From a virus: a stretch of DNA of 29,516 nucleotides. Shown piece by piece: positions 15,314 to 22,433 of this stretch. Positions within the stretch are counted from its first letter, which is position 1, and each line of letters opens with the position of its first letter. The notes beneath the pieces are model-generated. The model did no database searches. It saw nothing but the letters and a program-made list of their open reading frames with translations, and was not told the origin of the DNA. The stretch covers positions 1-29,516 of the IMG/VR virus record IMGVR_UViG_3300020202_000189; one strand, given 5' to 3'. The position numbers were made by a program, and so were the translations under genes.

Positions 15314-16200
15314 CGCGTCCCCCTCCCGAGAAACGCCTTCGGCTCATGTCGGTAGATGCAGCCCGTCTGCGCGGCGTACTCGGCCCGCTTGCGGCTCTTC
15401 GGAACGGGCGTCTCGTAGCTCGGCTGCATCGACAATCCGCACTCGCCCTGTAGTGGCAGGAACAGGCGCTCGTTGTCGCGCTCCGAGTTCTCCCAGCGCT
15501 TCGCCTTCGGGTCGTTGAGCGTGTTCTTCGTCGTGTCGAACGAGGCTCGCTGCCGCGATGAGTAGTACGAAGCGAGGAGCCCGAGCGCGTGCAGAGCGTA
15601 GACCGCGCTACCGTTCTTCTTTGTGGCCGCAAGCGGTGAGCCCTCGCGCACCTTCAGAATCGTCGCCGGCGCCGTCTTCGGGTCGTACGTGCCGAGCAAG
15701 TTCTTGCTCCGGTACTGCTCGTGATGCTCCGACGGAAGCTCGTAGTCGGAGTTGCTCGTGAACGTCATCAGCCAGTCGAAGATGGCGTTTCCGAGCGTCG
15801 TCTGACCCGCAGCGGCGAGCCCTCGCAGGGCCAGGGCGAAGTTGTGCGAGGTGATGGTCGTGCCCGTCGATGCCGCGCCATCGGCGTAGCGCCACGTGCC
15901 TGTGCCGTCCGACGTGTGCGAGATGAAGCAGTCGAAGTATTCGCGCGGCGTCGTCGTGGACAGGCCCGTGATGGCGCCGTCCGTGCCGCCGGCGTCGGCG
16001 AGGCCCGTCGTCCAGAACGCGAGCGCCTCGGAGATCATCGAGGAGATGGTTGCGTCCGTGCGCTCCGAGAAGTCGCCGACCGCGGTCGTATCGCCCACGG
16101 TGATGTCGCCCTCCTGTGCCTTCGCCGCGACGAGGAACTCGAGCGCGATGAGGTCGCCCGGGTAGAGGTCGTGATCGAGCGTTACTGTGTGGACGCTCAT
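15310..16200 (-). CDS. Helical-repeat putative virion protein (296 aa)
   Basis: ATG 16200 in an ATGA overlap. After an N-terminal beta segment (TVTLDHDLYPGDLIALEF), several helix pairs follow: 'ISSMISEALAFWTTGLADAG', 'FALALRGLAAAGQTTLGNAI', 'GSAVYALHALGLLASYYSS', giving the look of an alpha/alpha toroid. The C-terminus is polar and Cys-containing. The spacing resembles the helical region of the 435-aa protein at 16999-18306, although I cannot demonstrate homology. It lies in the tail region between beta-sandwich proteins and the adaptor. Structural or polysaccharide-active roles are both possible. Confidence 0.5.
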   Translation of the reverse strand: MSVHTVTLDHDLYPGDLIALEFLVAAKAQEGDITVGDTTAVGDFSERTDATISSMISEALAFWTTGLADAGGTDGAITGLSTTTPREYFDCFISHTSDGTGTWRYADGAASTGTTITSHNFALALRGLAAAGQTTLGNAIFDWLMTFTSNSDYELPSEHHEQYRSKNLLGTYDPKTAPATILKVREGSPLAATKKNGSAVYALHALGLLASYYSSRQRASFDTTKNTLNDPKAKRWENSERDNERLFLPLQGECGLSMQPSYETPVPKSRKRAEYAAQTGCIYRHEPKAFLGRGTR

Positions 16201-16607
16201 CGGAACACCAGGGTGTAGCAGTAGCAGTTACTGGACGTGGACGTCGTAAGCGTCAGTTTCAAGTAACAGTCGCTGGTCGGCTTCGTGAACGAAGTTTTTG
16301 CACTCGTCTTGACGCCATTTCCGGCCACCGTGCCGCTTGCGACGAGCGTGTCGGTCACATGCGGGGCCTGACCCGTTCCGGGCGCCTGATACACGGTTCC
16401 GGCGTATAGCTTCCAGGTTACCGTCGTCGGTGCATTCGTGTCGGCGCACATCCAAAGGCAACACGTGGGCGCGTTCCCGGGGAACAGGTCCGTAGTAACC
16501 GGCCAGATAGCGTCGATCTCCTCAACGGATCCAAAGCCCGTGAAATTCGCGGCGTTCGCATCGTATGCGTCCCACTGATACAGCATGAGGTACCCGGTCG
16601 TGCTCAT
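16197..16607 (-). CDS. Beta-sandwich putative virion protein (136 aa)
   Basis: ATG 16607 overlaps the previous stop (ATGA). The protein is beta-rich: 'PTTVTWKLYAGTVYQAPGTG' ... 'DTLVASGTVAGNG' ... 'DCYLKLTLTTSTSSNCYCYT'. The 'hxWxhY...G.lva......p....lklt' pattern is shared with the 131-aa neighbour and the C-terminal domain of the 435-aa protein, suggesting three related beta-sandwich domains in a row. The C-terminal Cys residues (CYCY) are unusual. Probably a particle surface or tail component; function not known. Confidence 0.55.
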   Translation of the reverse strand: MSTTGYLMLYQWDAYDANAANFTGFGSVEEIDAIWPVTTDLFPGNAPTCCLWMCADTNAPTTVTWKLYAGTVYQAPGTGQAPHVTDTLVASGTVAGNGVKTSAKTSFTKPTSDCYLKLTLTTSTSSNCYCYTLVFR

Positions 16608-16999
16608 GCCGGCCTCACGTAAAAGCCCTGGTTGTCCGGGTAGTGCGGGATCCCTCCGATGACGGCTTCTAAGCACAGCTTCACAAGCTGGGTGCCGCCG
16701 GGGTTGGCGATTGTCGCCGTCAAGGTGCCGTCGTTGTCTGCTCTGCCCATCTCCTTCTCGGCGAGAATCGTGCCGTCTGGCGTTTGGCGCGTGCCGCCGA
16801 GTCGCACGCGCAAGATCACGACGTCATCTACGTTGTCGCCGCCCATGGGCTCCATTGTCGCCGTAATGTGGACGTGCGAAGTCGGGATCAGAAAAAACGG
16901 AACGACGACGGAAGACATGTGTTCCTCGACGCCGACCGCGAGAACCATCCCGTTGGACTCGCCAGATTGCACGAACATGAGATGAGGTCCGCCAACCAT
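16604..16999 (-). CDS. Beta-sandwich putative virion protein (131 aa)
   Basis: The ATG at 16999 shares its A with the preceding TGA (TGATG) and has GGAG eight bases before it. A TTG start at 17020 is possible but less likely. Strands 'SSVVVPFFLIPTSHVHITAT' and 'DDVVILRVRLGGTRQTPDGT' followed by 'TLTATIANPGGTQLVKLCLE' show a jelly-roll-like layout, closely paralleling the C-terminus of the 435-aa protein ('GGTLIAEIQETPAG', 'YTSDIANPGLLTGIKV'). Probably arose by duplication of that domain. Virion component by context. Confidence 0.55.
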   Translation of the reverse strand: MVGGPHLMFVQSGESNGMVLAVGVEEHMSSVVVPFFLIPTSHVHITATMEPMGGDNVDDVVILRVRLGGTRQTPDGTILAEKEMGRADNDGTLTATIANPGGTQLVKLCLEAVIGGIPHYPDNQGFYVRPA

Positions 17000-18306
17000 C
17001 AGTACGGCTCCAAGCTGCAAACCCAGCCGTAGATGTACGCAAACTTGTTGGTGGATCCCCAGGCAACGGGCGTTGAGACCGTTACCTTGATACCCGTGAG
17101 TAAGCCCGGGTTGGCGATGTCAGACGTATAGGTCAGGATCTGGCGCGACCCCGCGGGCGTCTCCTGGATTTCGGCGATCAAGGTGCCGCCGGCCAGCGAC
17201 GACGGGTCGCTGAGGAGCCAAACACGCCACGTCAACGTGACGCCGCCCGTATCCTCGGAAGTGAAAATCCCGCGCCACTTGACGCGGATTCTGGTGCCTC
17301 CGATTGGCCTGAGGTCTATCGGGAAGTGACCGGTGATGAGATCGGTGTTCGCCGGCTCCGCCGCTAAGTTGATCGTAAACCTGGCGTCGTGAGCGACTCC
17401 GTAGTGGTCCGGCGCGCCAAATACGATGCGTTCGTACTGTCCTCCGGCGACCACGTCAGTACACCCGTTGTTGCGTGCGCCCGTCGCCGACAAGTCCGCG
17501 ATGTCGAGCTTGTGGCTCCACATCCCCGTGTGCAGGCGCGCCTCGCCCGTGAGCGACGTCGTCGCGTACCGCGTGTTGAGCTTGCCCCCGCACTGCATCC
17601 GGCGGAGGCACTTGAGCGCGGCCAGGTACCCGTCACGGTACTTCGCGTCGCCGAGCACCTGGTACGCGCGCAGGAGCGCGAGGCCCCCAACGCCGACGTC
17701 CTCGCTGTAAACCGAGCCGATGATGTCCGCCGCGCTGCCGGTGACGAGCGTGACAAAGCCGCCGTACTCGAGGTCGTTCGCGCCAGTCGTCCCGATGGTC
17801 GCCGTGATGTCGCTGTCGACGTGCGCGCTACCGAGCTGGTACGTCAGCAGGAAGTCGGCGAGTTCGCGCAGCTTCGCCTTCGCCAGCGTCACCCAGCGCA
17901 CCGGGCGACGGTTCTCGGCGATGATGTCGTAGAGGTAGAGCGCCGACCACGCTGCCGACCGAACGCTGTCGGTGGCCGAGCCGCCCTCGGCGCTCGCCGT
18001 GACGTTGTATTCGTCCTTGGGGGACCGGCCGACTAGGAAGTTGAAAAGGTCCGCCTCAACCGCCTCAAACGTGTCGTGCGGGTTGAATGGCTTGGCGTCC
18101 TTGATGGCCTGCGGACCCTTCGTGTGCACGTACGGCACGCGGTTGAGCACGCCCTCGGGCACATAGCCGTTGTGGTACCCATTGAGGTCGCAGATCCACA
18201 CGCCATCGACCTGCTTGAACTTCGAGCCCGGGCGACGCCGCCCGCAGACGTCGCACATGCGCCCGTAGTCGCCGGCCGGAATGTAGCCGGTGACGTAGTA
18301 GCTCAT
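16999..18306 (-). CDS. Zinc-ribbon / helical toroid / beta-sandwich fusion protein (435 aa)
   Basis: ATG 18306 in an ATGA overlap. Three parts are visible. Residues 14-45 form a zinc-ribbon-like segment, C18-x2-C21-G-R-R-R ... D-G-V-W-I-C39 ... H45, of a type I recall in podovirus structural proteins. Residues about 75-290 are helix pairs ('SAAWSALYLYDIIAENRRPV', 'LRELADFLLTYQLG', 'GGLALLRAYQVLGDAKYRDG', 'YLAALKCLRRMQCGG') like an alpha/alpha toroid of glycan-active enzymes. Residues about 310-435 are a beta-sandwich. The gene lies after the capsid block, before adaptor and spike. A glycan-binding or glycan-cutting virion protein is a reasonable guess; no catalytic residues are identified. 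Confidence 0.55.
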   Translation of the reverse strand: MSYYVTGYIPAGDYGRMCDVCGRRRPGSKFKQVDGVWICDLNGYHNGYVPEGVLNRVPYVHTKGPQAIKDAKPFNPHDTFEAVEADLFNFLVGRSPKDEYNVTASAEGGSATDSVRSAAWSALYLYDIIAENRRPVRWVTLAKAKLRELADFLLTYQLGSAHVDSDITATIGTTGANDLEYGGFVTLVTGSAADIIGSVYSEDVGVGGLALLRAYQVLGDAKYRDGYLAALKCLRRMQCGGKLNTRYATTSLTGEARLHTGMWSHKLDIADLSATGARNNGCTDVVAGGQYERIVFGAPDHYGVAHDARFTINLAAEPANTDLITGHFPIDLRPIGGTRIRVKWRGIFTSEDTGGVTLTWRVWLLSDPSSLAGGTLIAEIQETPAGSRQILTYTSDIANPGLLTGIKVTVSTPVAWGSTNKFAYIYGWVCSLEPY

Positions 18307-19106
18307 GCCGTCCAGAACCCCCGCGATGAGCCGCTCGAGTTGGCGACGTTCCACTGCCCGATCGTGCTGGTCGCAAAAAACCAGTCGGCATCGAGCAGGA
18401 ACGAGAGATTCAGGCCGTACACGCGCGTGATGGCCGCCGTGCCCTTGAACGCGTAGTCGCTCCACCCGTAGGTGCCGCCCGAGAACGTCGTGTTCTCAAC
18501 CTCGAGGTCGCTCATGGCGTTTGCCACCTCGACCGCGATGTTCGGGCGGCTCGCTGCGGCCGTGGCCGTCGACGTGAACGAGCAGTCGACGATCCGACAC
18601 TGCCCAGCGCCAGTGATGTACTTGACCGCCGGGTTCGTGTCGTTCGCGCCGCAGTCAAACGAGCAGTTCTCGATGCGCCCGGCCGTCGAAGCCACGCGGA
18701 TGCGCGCAGTCGGGGCCGCCGAGCTCTGCGGGAACGTGAGATTCACGAACCAGACGCCGGCCGCCGTCACGTCGAACATCGCGATCGCGCCGTTGCACGT
18801 GAACCGCGCGCGCGTCGCCGCCGTGCCCTCGCTGATGACCTTGACGCCGGCCTTGTTGAAGGTCTGCGCGCCCGTGAGCGTCTCGGCGTGGTTCTCGAGC
18901 AGCCAAATCACGTCGCCCGCGGCGGCGTTCGTGTGCGCCTGCGCGAGCGTCTTGAGCGGGTAGTTCCGGTTGAGGCCCTGCGGCGAGGCAGCGTCGACGC
19001 CAGACGTGTAATTGACGTACCAGACCTGACCGCTCGCGGCGAACGTCTTGCCGACGAGGCCGACGCCCGAACCGCCTGAGCTTTGGTAGATGTACGGGCT
19101 CGCCAT
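18303..19106 (-). CDS. Right-handed beta-helix virion protein, second copy (267 aa)
   Basis: ATG 19106 follows a strong terminator candidate. The protein has a beta-strand start (GQVWYVNYTSGVDAASPQGL), the signature 'NYPLKTLAQAHTNAAAGDVI', then 'NHAETLTGAQTF' and turns of a right-handed parallel beta-helix ('GVWFVNLTFPQSS', 'AGRIENCSFDCG', 'QCRIVDCSFTS', 'DLEVENTTFSGG'). The same order (NPxxPIsTL, H-x-E-x-(I/L), EG...) is found in the 309-aa protein upstream, so the two are paralogues. No capping or catalytic residues seen. Likely a particle surface protein that binds glycan or extends the capsid or tail. Confidence 0.6.
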   Translation of the reverse strand: MASPYIYQSSGGSGVGLVGKTFAASGQVWYVNYTSGVDAASPQGLNRNYPLKTLAQAHTNAAAGDVIWLLENHAETLTGAQTFNKAGVKVISEGTAATRARFTCNGAIAMFDVTAAGVWFVNLTFPQSSAAPTARIRVASTAGRIENCSFDCGANDTNPAVKYITGAGQCRIVDCSFTSTATAAASRPNIAVEVANAMSDLEVENTTFSGGTYGWSDYAFKGTAAITRVYGLNLSFLLDADWFFATSTIGQWNVANSSGSSRGFWTA

Positions 19107-19121
19107 CGTCGTCTATCCCTG

Positions 19122-19184
19122 AAAAGAACCCGCCGGGCCAGGCGCCGAAGGAGAGAGGCCCTAGACAGCCCCTGACCCGGCGGG
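19122..19184 (-). terminator. Strong rho-independent terminator after the capsid block
   Basis: On the minus strand CCCGCCGGG (19176-19184) pairs with CCCGGCGGG (19129-19137). The stem extends by a G-T pair and CAGG/CCTG to about 14 pairs and is followed by TTCTTTT (19122-19128). It fills the 93-base gap between the two beta-helix genes and should end or reduce transcripts coming from the capsid genes. Genes beyond it would need readthrough or another promoter. Confidence 0.7.
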
Positions 19185-19199
19185 GTGATGCACTTGTTG

Positions 19200-20129
19200 T
19201 TACGCGGACACCGTGCCGAACGTGGCCGCAGCCTCGCCGGCAAGGTTGGTGACGCGGCAGTCGACAAACTGCATGCTGCCGACGGTCGCCCAGGCGCCCG
19301 TCAGAGCCGCAGCGTTGTCAGACAGAACCGCGAGGTAGCAGCGCTTGGCCGTCCCGATGTTGCTGGCCAAGCCGGTTACTGCAACCGTTGACGCCGTCTT
19401 CAGGTTCCAAAACTCGCAGTCCTCGAGCCGAATCTGCTTCGACTCTGTCGTGAGGCATTGCAGAGCCCCCACGTTTGTCGCACTCGTCGCACCCATGACG
19501 ACGACGTTCTTCATGCGCAGACGGTCAGCGGCCGTCAGCCTGATAAACGTGGTCGCTTCCGCGGCCGTGGCCGAGTACACGAACACGTCCTCAAGGAAGC
19601 AGTCGTCACCCGTGATGGTGAGCCCGACCGTCACCTTGTTGTTCGCGTCGGTCCCCATGCGGATTTTGCAGTTACGCAAACCGCACCCGTTCCCCGAGAT
19701 GGTCATCGGAGCAGCGACGTTGACGCTGCCGGTGCCAGGCTCAAAGTTCAGGTTGAGGTTCTCGAGCACAACGCTGTCCGTGTCGAGCAGCCACGTCGCC
19801 GCAGCGGCCGTCCACGTCAACGTCGGACGATCGGTTTCGTCGCCTTCACCGCGGATGGTGATGCGCTTTTTCGAGCCGATCGCCGAGAAGAAGTCGGCCG
19901 CCGAGATGTTCTCGGTGTGGCCGCGCTTCATGATGATCAACGTGCCGCGGTCGGCTGAGTCGACCACGTCGGAATCCAGGGCGGCGAGCAGCGTCGAGAT
20001 GGGCTTTCGCGGGTTGACGCCGTTTTCCCCGCTGCCCTGGTAGAGCGACGAGGTTCCGACGTGCAGAACCTTGTAAAAGCCCTCGGAGCTGATGCCGCCC
20101 GGCGTGTAGTGAGCCGAAAGAGCTCCCAT
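19200..20129 (-). CDS. Right-handed beta-helix virion protein, first copy (309 aa)
   Basis: ATG 20129 preceded by a perfect AGGAGG five bases upstream, consistent with strong expression. It follows the major capsid gene after nine bases. The N-terminus has 'GFYKVLHVGTSSLYQGSGE', then 'NPRKPISTLLAALDSDVV', 'GTLIIMKRGHTENISAADFF', 'KRITIRGEGDETDRPTL', and regular beta-helix turns ('SVVLENLNLNFEPG', 'GCGLRNCKIRMGT', 'DCFLEDVFVYSA', 'QIRLEDCEFWNL'). The high-expression context beside the capsid gene suggests an abundant particle protein, perhaps a capsid decoration or head fibre. A minor tail role cannot be excluded. Confidence 0.6.
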   Translation of the reverse strand: MGALSAHYTPGGISSEGFYKVLHVGTSSLYQGSGENGVNPRKPISTLLAALDSDVVDSADRGTLIIMKRGHTENISAADFFSAIGSKKRITIRGEGDETDRPTLTWTAAAATWLLDTDSVVLENLNLNFEPGTGSVNVAAPMTISGNGCGLRNCKIRMGTDANNKVTVGLTITGDDCFLEDVFVYSATAAEATTFIRLTAADRLRMKNVVVMGATSATNVGALQCLTTESKQIRLEDCEFWNLKTASTVAVTGLASNIGTAKRCYLAVLSDNAAALTGAWATVGSMQFVDCRVTNLAGEAAATFGTVSA

Positions 20130-20138
20130 GGCCGCCTC

Positions 20139-21050
20139 CTAGAACTCCGAGCCAATCCAGCGCCGCGGACCCGGGACGCCGATGCCGAACATCATGTTCC
20201 CGGACCACACGACAGCGCGGTTCAGGTCCATGCCGACCTCGGTCACGTTCGGCTGCTCGCCCCAGATGAGGACCGCGCCCTGCTTCGCGTTGGTCACGCC
20301 GAACCAGTTCGACGTCGACGGCAGGAACTCGTTCTCGACGGGGACGATGTTGTCTTCCTTGATCGCGTTTATCGCGTTGTTCGAGGTCCAGTTCTGCTTG
20401 TCGCTCTTGAGAACGCGACGAGCCTCGAACCGCTGCTCGACCGGGATCACGATCTTCTTCAGCGTGTGCTTGGTCGGCAGGCCGTGCCCGCCCACCATGC
20501 GACCCGCCAAGATCGACATCGCCTCGACGCCCTCTTCGGACACCGACGCGGCCGTAATCTTGTTCGAGTACGTCCCGCCGCGCGGCAGCGTGTGGTCCGT
20601 CGCGAAAATGGCCTTGGTGTCAGGCAGCGTAATGCCCGTCGTGGTCGAGAAGCCGTTGCCGAGCAGGTCGGCGCAGACCACCTCGACGGTGTACCGCAGC
20701 GACTCCATGACCGACTTCGTCCCCTGCACGACCTTGTTGATCTCCTTCCGCATCTGAGCCTCGCGGCTGATGGGGAAGTTGATCGCGTAGGAGAAGATGT
20801 TCACGCGGGTCGTGAAGCCCTGCTTGATGCTGTCCGTGGTGCCCTGAGCGAGCTCCTCGCGACGAGCGGCCAGGCCCATGCCGGCGAACTCCGTGATCTC
20901 CTCGAATGCCTTGTTCGACGACATCTCGTCGAAGCCGCACTCTTTCCAGACCCACTTTTCACCCTCGCGCTCGACGCGGAAGGCTTCAAGAATGGAGCCG
21001 CGGAGAACTGGATCCGTAAAAACGTGTGTCGTGATTCCAGGAAGTCCCAT
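20139..21050 (-). CDS. Major capsid protein (303 aa)
   Basis: ATG 21050 preceded by AAGGAGA. The protein has the look of an HK97-fold major head protein: a polar N-terminal arm, an alpha-beta segment 'TTRVNIFSYAINFPISREAQ' followed by 'ADLLGNGFSTTTG', an internal 'LPDTKAIFATDHTLPRGGTY' block, and the C-terminal 'FEARRVLKSDKQNWTSNNAI' and 'GAVLIWGEQPNVTEVG' strands typical of the P- and A-domains. The 'RRVLKSD..' and 'FATDH' features recall Mu F-like and related head subunits. Scaffold, portal and terminase lie upstream in the expected order. Two terminators bracket this gene and its two neighbours, fitting a need for high expression. Confidence 0.85.
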   Translation of the reverse strand: MGLPGITTHVFTDPVLRGSILEAFRVEREGEKWVWKECGFDEMSSNKAFEEITEFAGMGLAARREELAQGTTDSIKQGFTTRVNIFSYAINFPISREAQMRKEINKVVQGTKSVMESLRYTVEVVCADLLGNGFSTTTGITLPDTKAIFATDHTLPRGGTYSNKITAASVSEEGVEAMSILAGRMVGGHGLPTKHTLKKIVIPVEQRFEARRVLKSDKQNWTSNNAINAIKEDNIVPVENEFLPSTSNWFGVTNAKQGAVLIWGEQPNVTEVGMDLNRAVVWSGNMMFGIGVPGPRRWIGSEF

Positions 21051-21062
21051 GGTCCGTTCTCC

Positions 21063-21686
21063 TTAAACGCCGGTGTTGCTGCCAACGCCGCCGAAGTTCG
21101 ACAGCACGTTCGCGTAGACGATGTACGTCGCCCGCGTCTGCAACGGGTCGTTGCCGGGCTGCTCGAGCACATCGTGAATGCGCCACTGCAGCGTGTTCGT
21201 GGTGTTGACGGTCGAGATGTCGAGGATGCAGGCCGACAGCCCGAGCGCGTTGTTAGCGGCATTCGCCGGGTAGATGTGGTCGGCGTTGTTGCCCTTCGCA
21301 GAGCGAACGAGCGCCATCGTCGTCAGCGTCGTTGCGTCGTCCGACTGGATGAGGAAGTAGTTGCCACGAGCCGGCGCGACGAGTACCTGCGTGCGGTCAG
21401 CGTGCGCCGTCCAGGTCGTGTTCGCCGGGACGTAGCGACCGTTCCGCACCAGAACGCCGTCGCTGTTCCGGTACTGCAGAATCGCGATGATGACGCCGTA
21501 GATGCCGTCAGTTCCGGCGCCGGCGCGCTCGACGGTGCCGTCATTGATCGCCTTGACGGGATCGCCGACAAGCAGGTCGGTGTTGTACGCACTTGCGACA
21601 GTGCAAGCAACGGGCTGCGGGAGCCCTGCGGTTCCTTCGGGTGTGTGCCACCGAAGACCGCCGAACTGGTAGTTCGTACGAGGCAT
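21063..21686 (-). CDS. Capsid-associated / decoration-like protein (207 aa)
   Basis: ATG 21686 with AGGAG eight bases upstream, directly behind a hairpin terminator. The protein is beta-rich and lacks cysteines except two: 'PVACTVASAYNTDLLVGDPV', 'GTDGIYGVIIAILQYRNSDG', 'VLVAPARGNYFLIQSDD' and 'LGLSACILDISTVNTTNTLQ', ending in 'VLSNFGGVGSNTGV'. Proteins of this size and composition are often encoded just before the major capsid gene and serve as head decoration or cement proteins. This identity rests on composition and position. Confidence 0.55.
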   Translation of the reverse strand: MPRTNYQFGGLRWHTPEGTAGLPQPVACTVASAYNTDLLVGDPVKAINDGTVERAGAGTDGIYGVIIAILQYRNSDGVLVRNGRYVPANTTWTAHADRTQVLVAPARGNYFLIQSDDATTLTTMALVRSAKGNNADHIYPANAANNALGLSACILDISTVNTTNTLQWRIHDVLEQPGNDPLQTRATYIVYANVLSNFGGVGSNTGV

Positions 21687-21702
21687 GGTTGTGACTCCTG
21701 TG

Positions 21703-21728
21703 AAAAACTCAGACCGTGACGGTCTGAG
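21703..21728 (-). terminator. Rho-independent terminator at the end of the 178-aa gene
   Basis: On the minus strand CTCAGACCG-TCA-CGGTCTGAG, a perfect 9-bp stem (21708-21728), is followed by TTTTT (21703-21707). The stem includes the stop codon of the 21709-22245 gene, and the next gene starts 17 bases after the T-run, too close for a promoter in between. It could act as an attenuator with antitermination, or as a processing hairpin protecting the capsid mRNA. Confidence 0.7.
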
Positions 21729-22245
21729 AGGTGACGGTCATGTGGCCGCCGGTCGCCTCCGCCTGCTGCTTGAGCACATAGCTCATCAGTTTGCGGTGCT
21801 GAACCGCTCGCCAGTCGCGCCGCTTGAACTCTTCCGCGCGCGCCTTCGGCATCTTCATCAGGGTCAACTGCTTCCACCGGACAGGAGCGCCGTTCTTCTT
21901 CTCGCCGAAGTAGAAAGGCGGGTGCGCACACTTGGGGCCCCACTGCTCGGGCACCCAACCGCGCATGCCGTACGCTTCGAGGTCGTGCTGAGACGCCCAG
22001 TAGTAGGCGTATTTCGGGTCCTCGTTAACGAGCGGCGCGGTGAGCGGGCTCGACCAGCCGTCAATCGGCGTGTCGTCCGCGTCGTGTCGCGCCTTCGGCT
22101 TTCGCCCCCGGCGTTTGGCGACCGCCTCACCGAGGTCTCCGCCGGCGGATTGCACCGCGTCGGCCTCTTTCACAGCTCGCTTGAAGTACCGTGTAGCAGG
22201 ACTCTCGGGCTCACCACCCTCGCGGGTGCTCTCTCCTTCGGACAT
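21709..22245 (-). CDS. Hypothetical head-region protein (178 aa), AT-hook-like patch
   Basis: ATG 22245 with GGGGA upstream. The N-terminus is acidic and disordered (SEGESTREGGEPESP); a basic RGRKPK patch at about 45-52 resembles an AT-hook. The core is aromatic-rich: 'PKYAYYWASQHDLEAYGMRG', 'VPEQWGPKCAHPPFYFGEKK', then a helix 'KARAEEFKRRDWRAVQHRK'. No enzyme motif. It sits between scaffold and capsid genes and is followed by a terminator. It may be a small structural or assembly protein; I do not recognise the family. Confidence 0.6.
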   Translation of the reverse strand: MSEGESTREGGEPESPATRYFKRAVKEADAVQSAGGDLGEAVAKRRGRKPKARHDADDTPIDGWSSPLTAPLVNEDPKYAYYWASQHDLEAYGMRGWVPEQWGPKCAHPPFYFGEKKNGAPVRWKQLTLMKMPKARAEEFKRRDWRAVQHRKLMSYVLKQQAEATGGHMTVTSQTVTV

Positions 22246-22255
22246 GGCGTTCCCC

Positions 22256-22417
22256 GGTAAGAGCCGCGACCCTTACCGCCCATCGAGACGCGCGGCCTTG
22301 CTAGCGCCTCCGGGGGAAACGTCGGATGTCTTGCTCTGTCAGGACCGCTCGGTTGCCCGAGGGAGAGTGCCCGTACCGATCCGAGGGACTTTACGGATGG
22401 CTCCCTCAATGAGGAAG
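22256..22417 (-). ncRNA. Structured intergenic RNA candidate between scaffold and head genes
   Basis: The gap 22246-22433 has no convincing gene but contains several consecutive minus-strand hairpins: CTTCCTC-ATT-GAGGGAG (22401-22417); CCGTA...TACGG enclosing TCC-CTC-GGA (22371-22396); CTCGG-GCAA-CCGAG, with a GNRA-type tetraloop (22348-22361); and GGTAAG...CTTACC (22256-22277), ten bases before the next start codon. It could be a folded 5' leader, a processing element or a small RNA. No promoter was found in the gap. Confidence 0.3.
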
Positions 22418-22433
22418 GAGAACTAATAAAAAG

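Noticed and set aside
20061-21719. Long plus-strand open frame (552 aa) opposite the capsid genes; similar long frames at 9628-11562, 25477-26874 and 26486-28183
   Set aside because: They mirror well-supported minus-strand genes, have Arg/Val/Leu/His-rich composition, no family motif and no ribosome site. High GC codon bias makes such antisense frames common.
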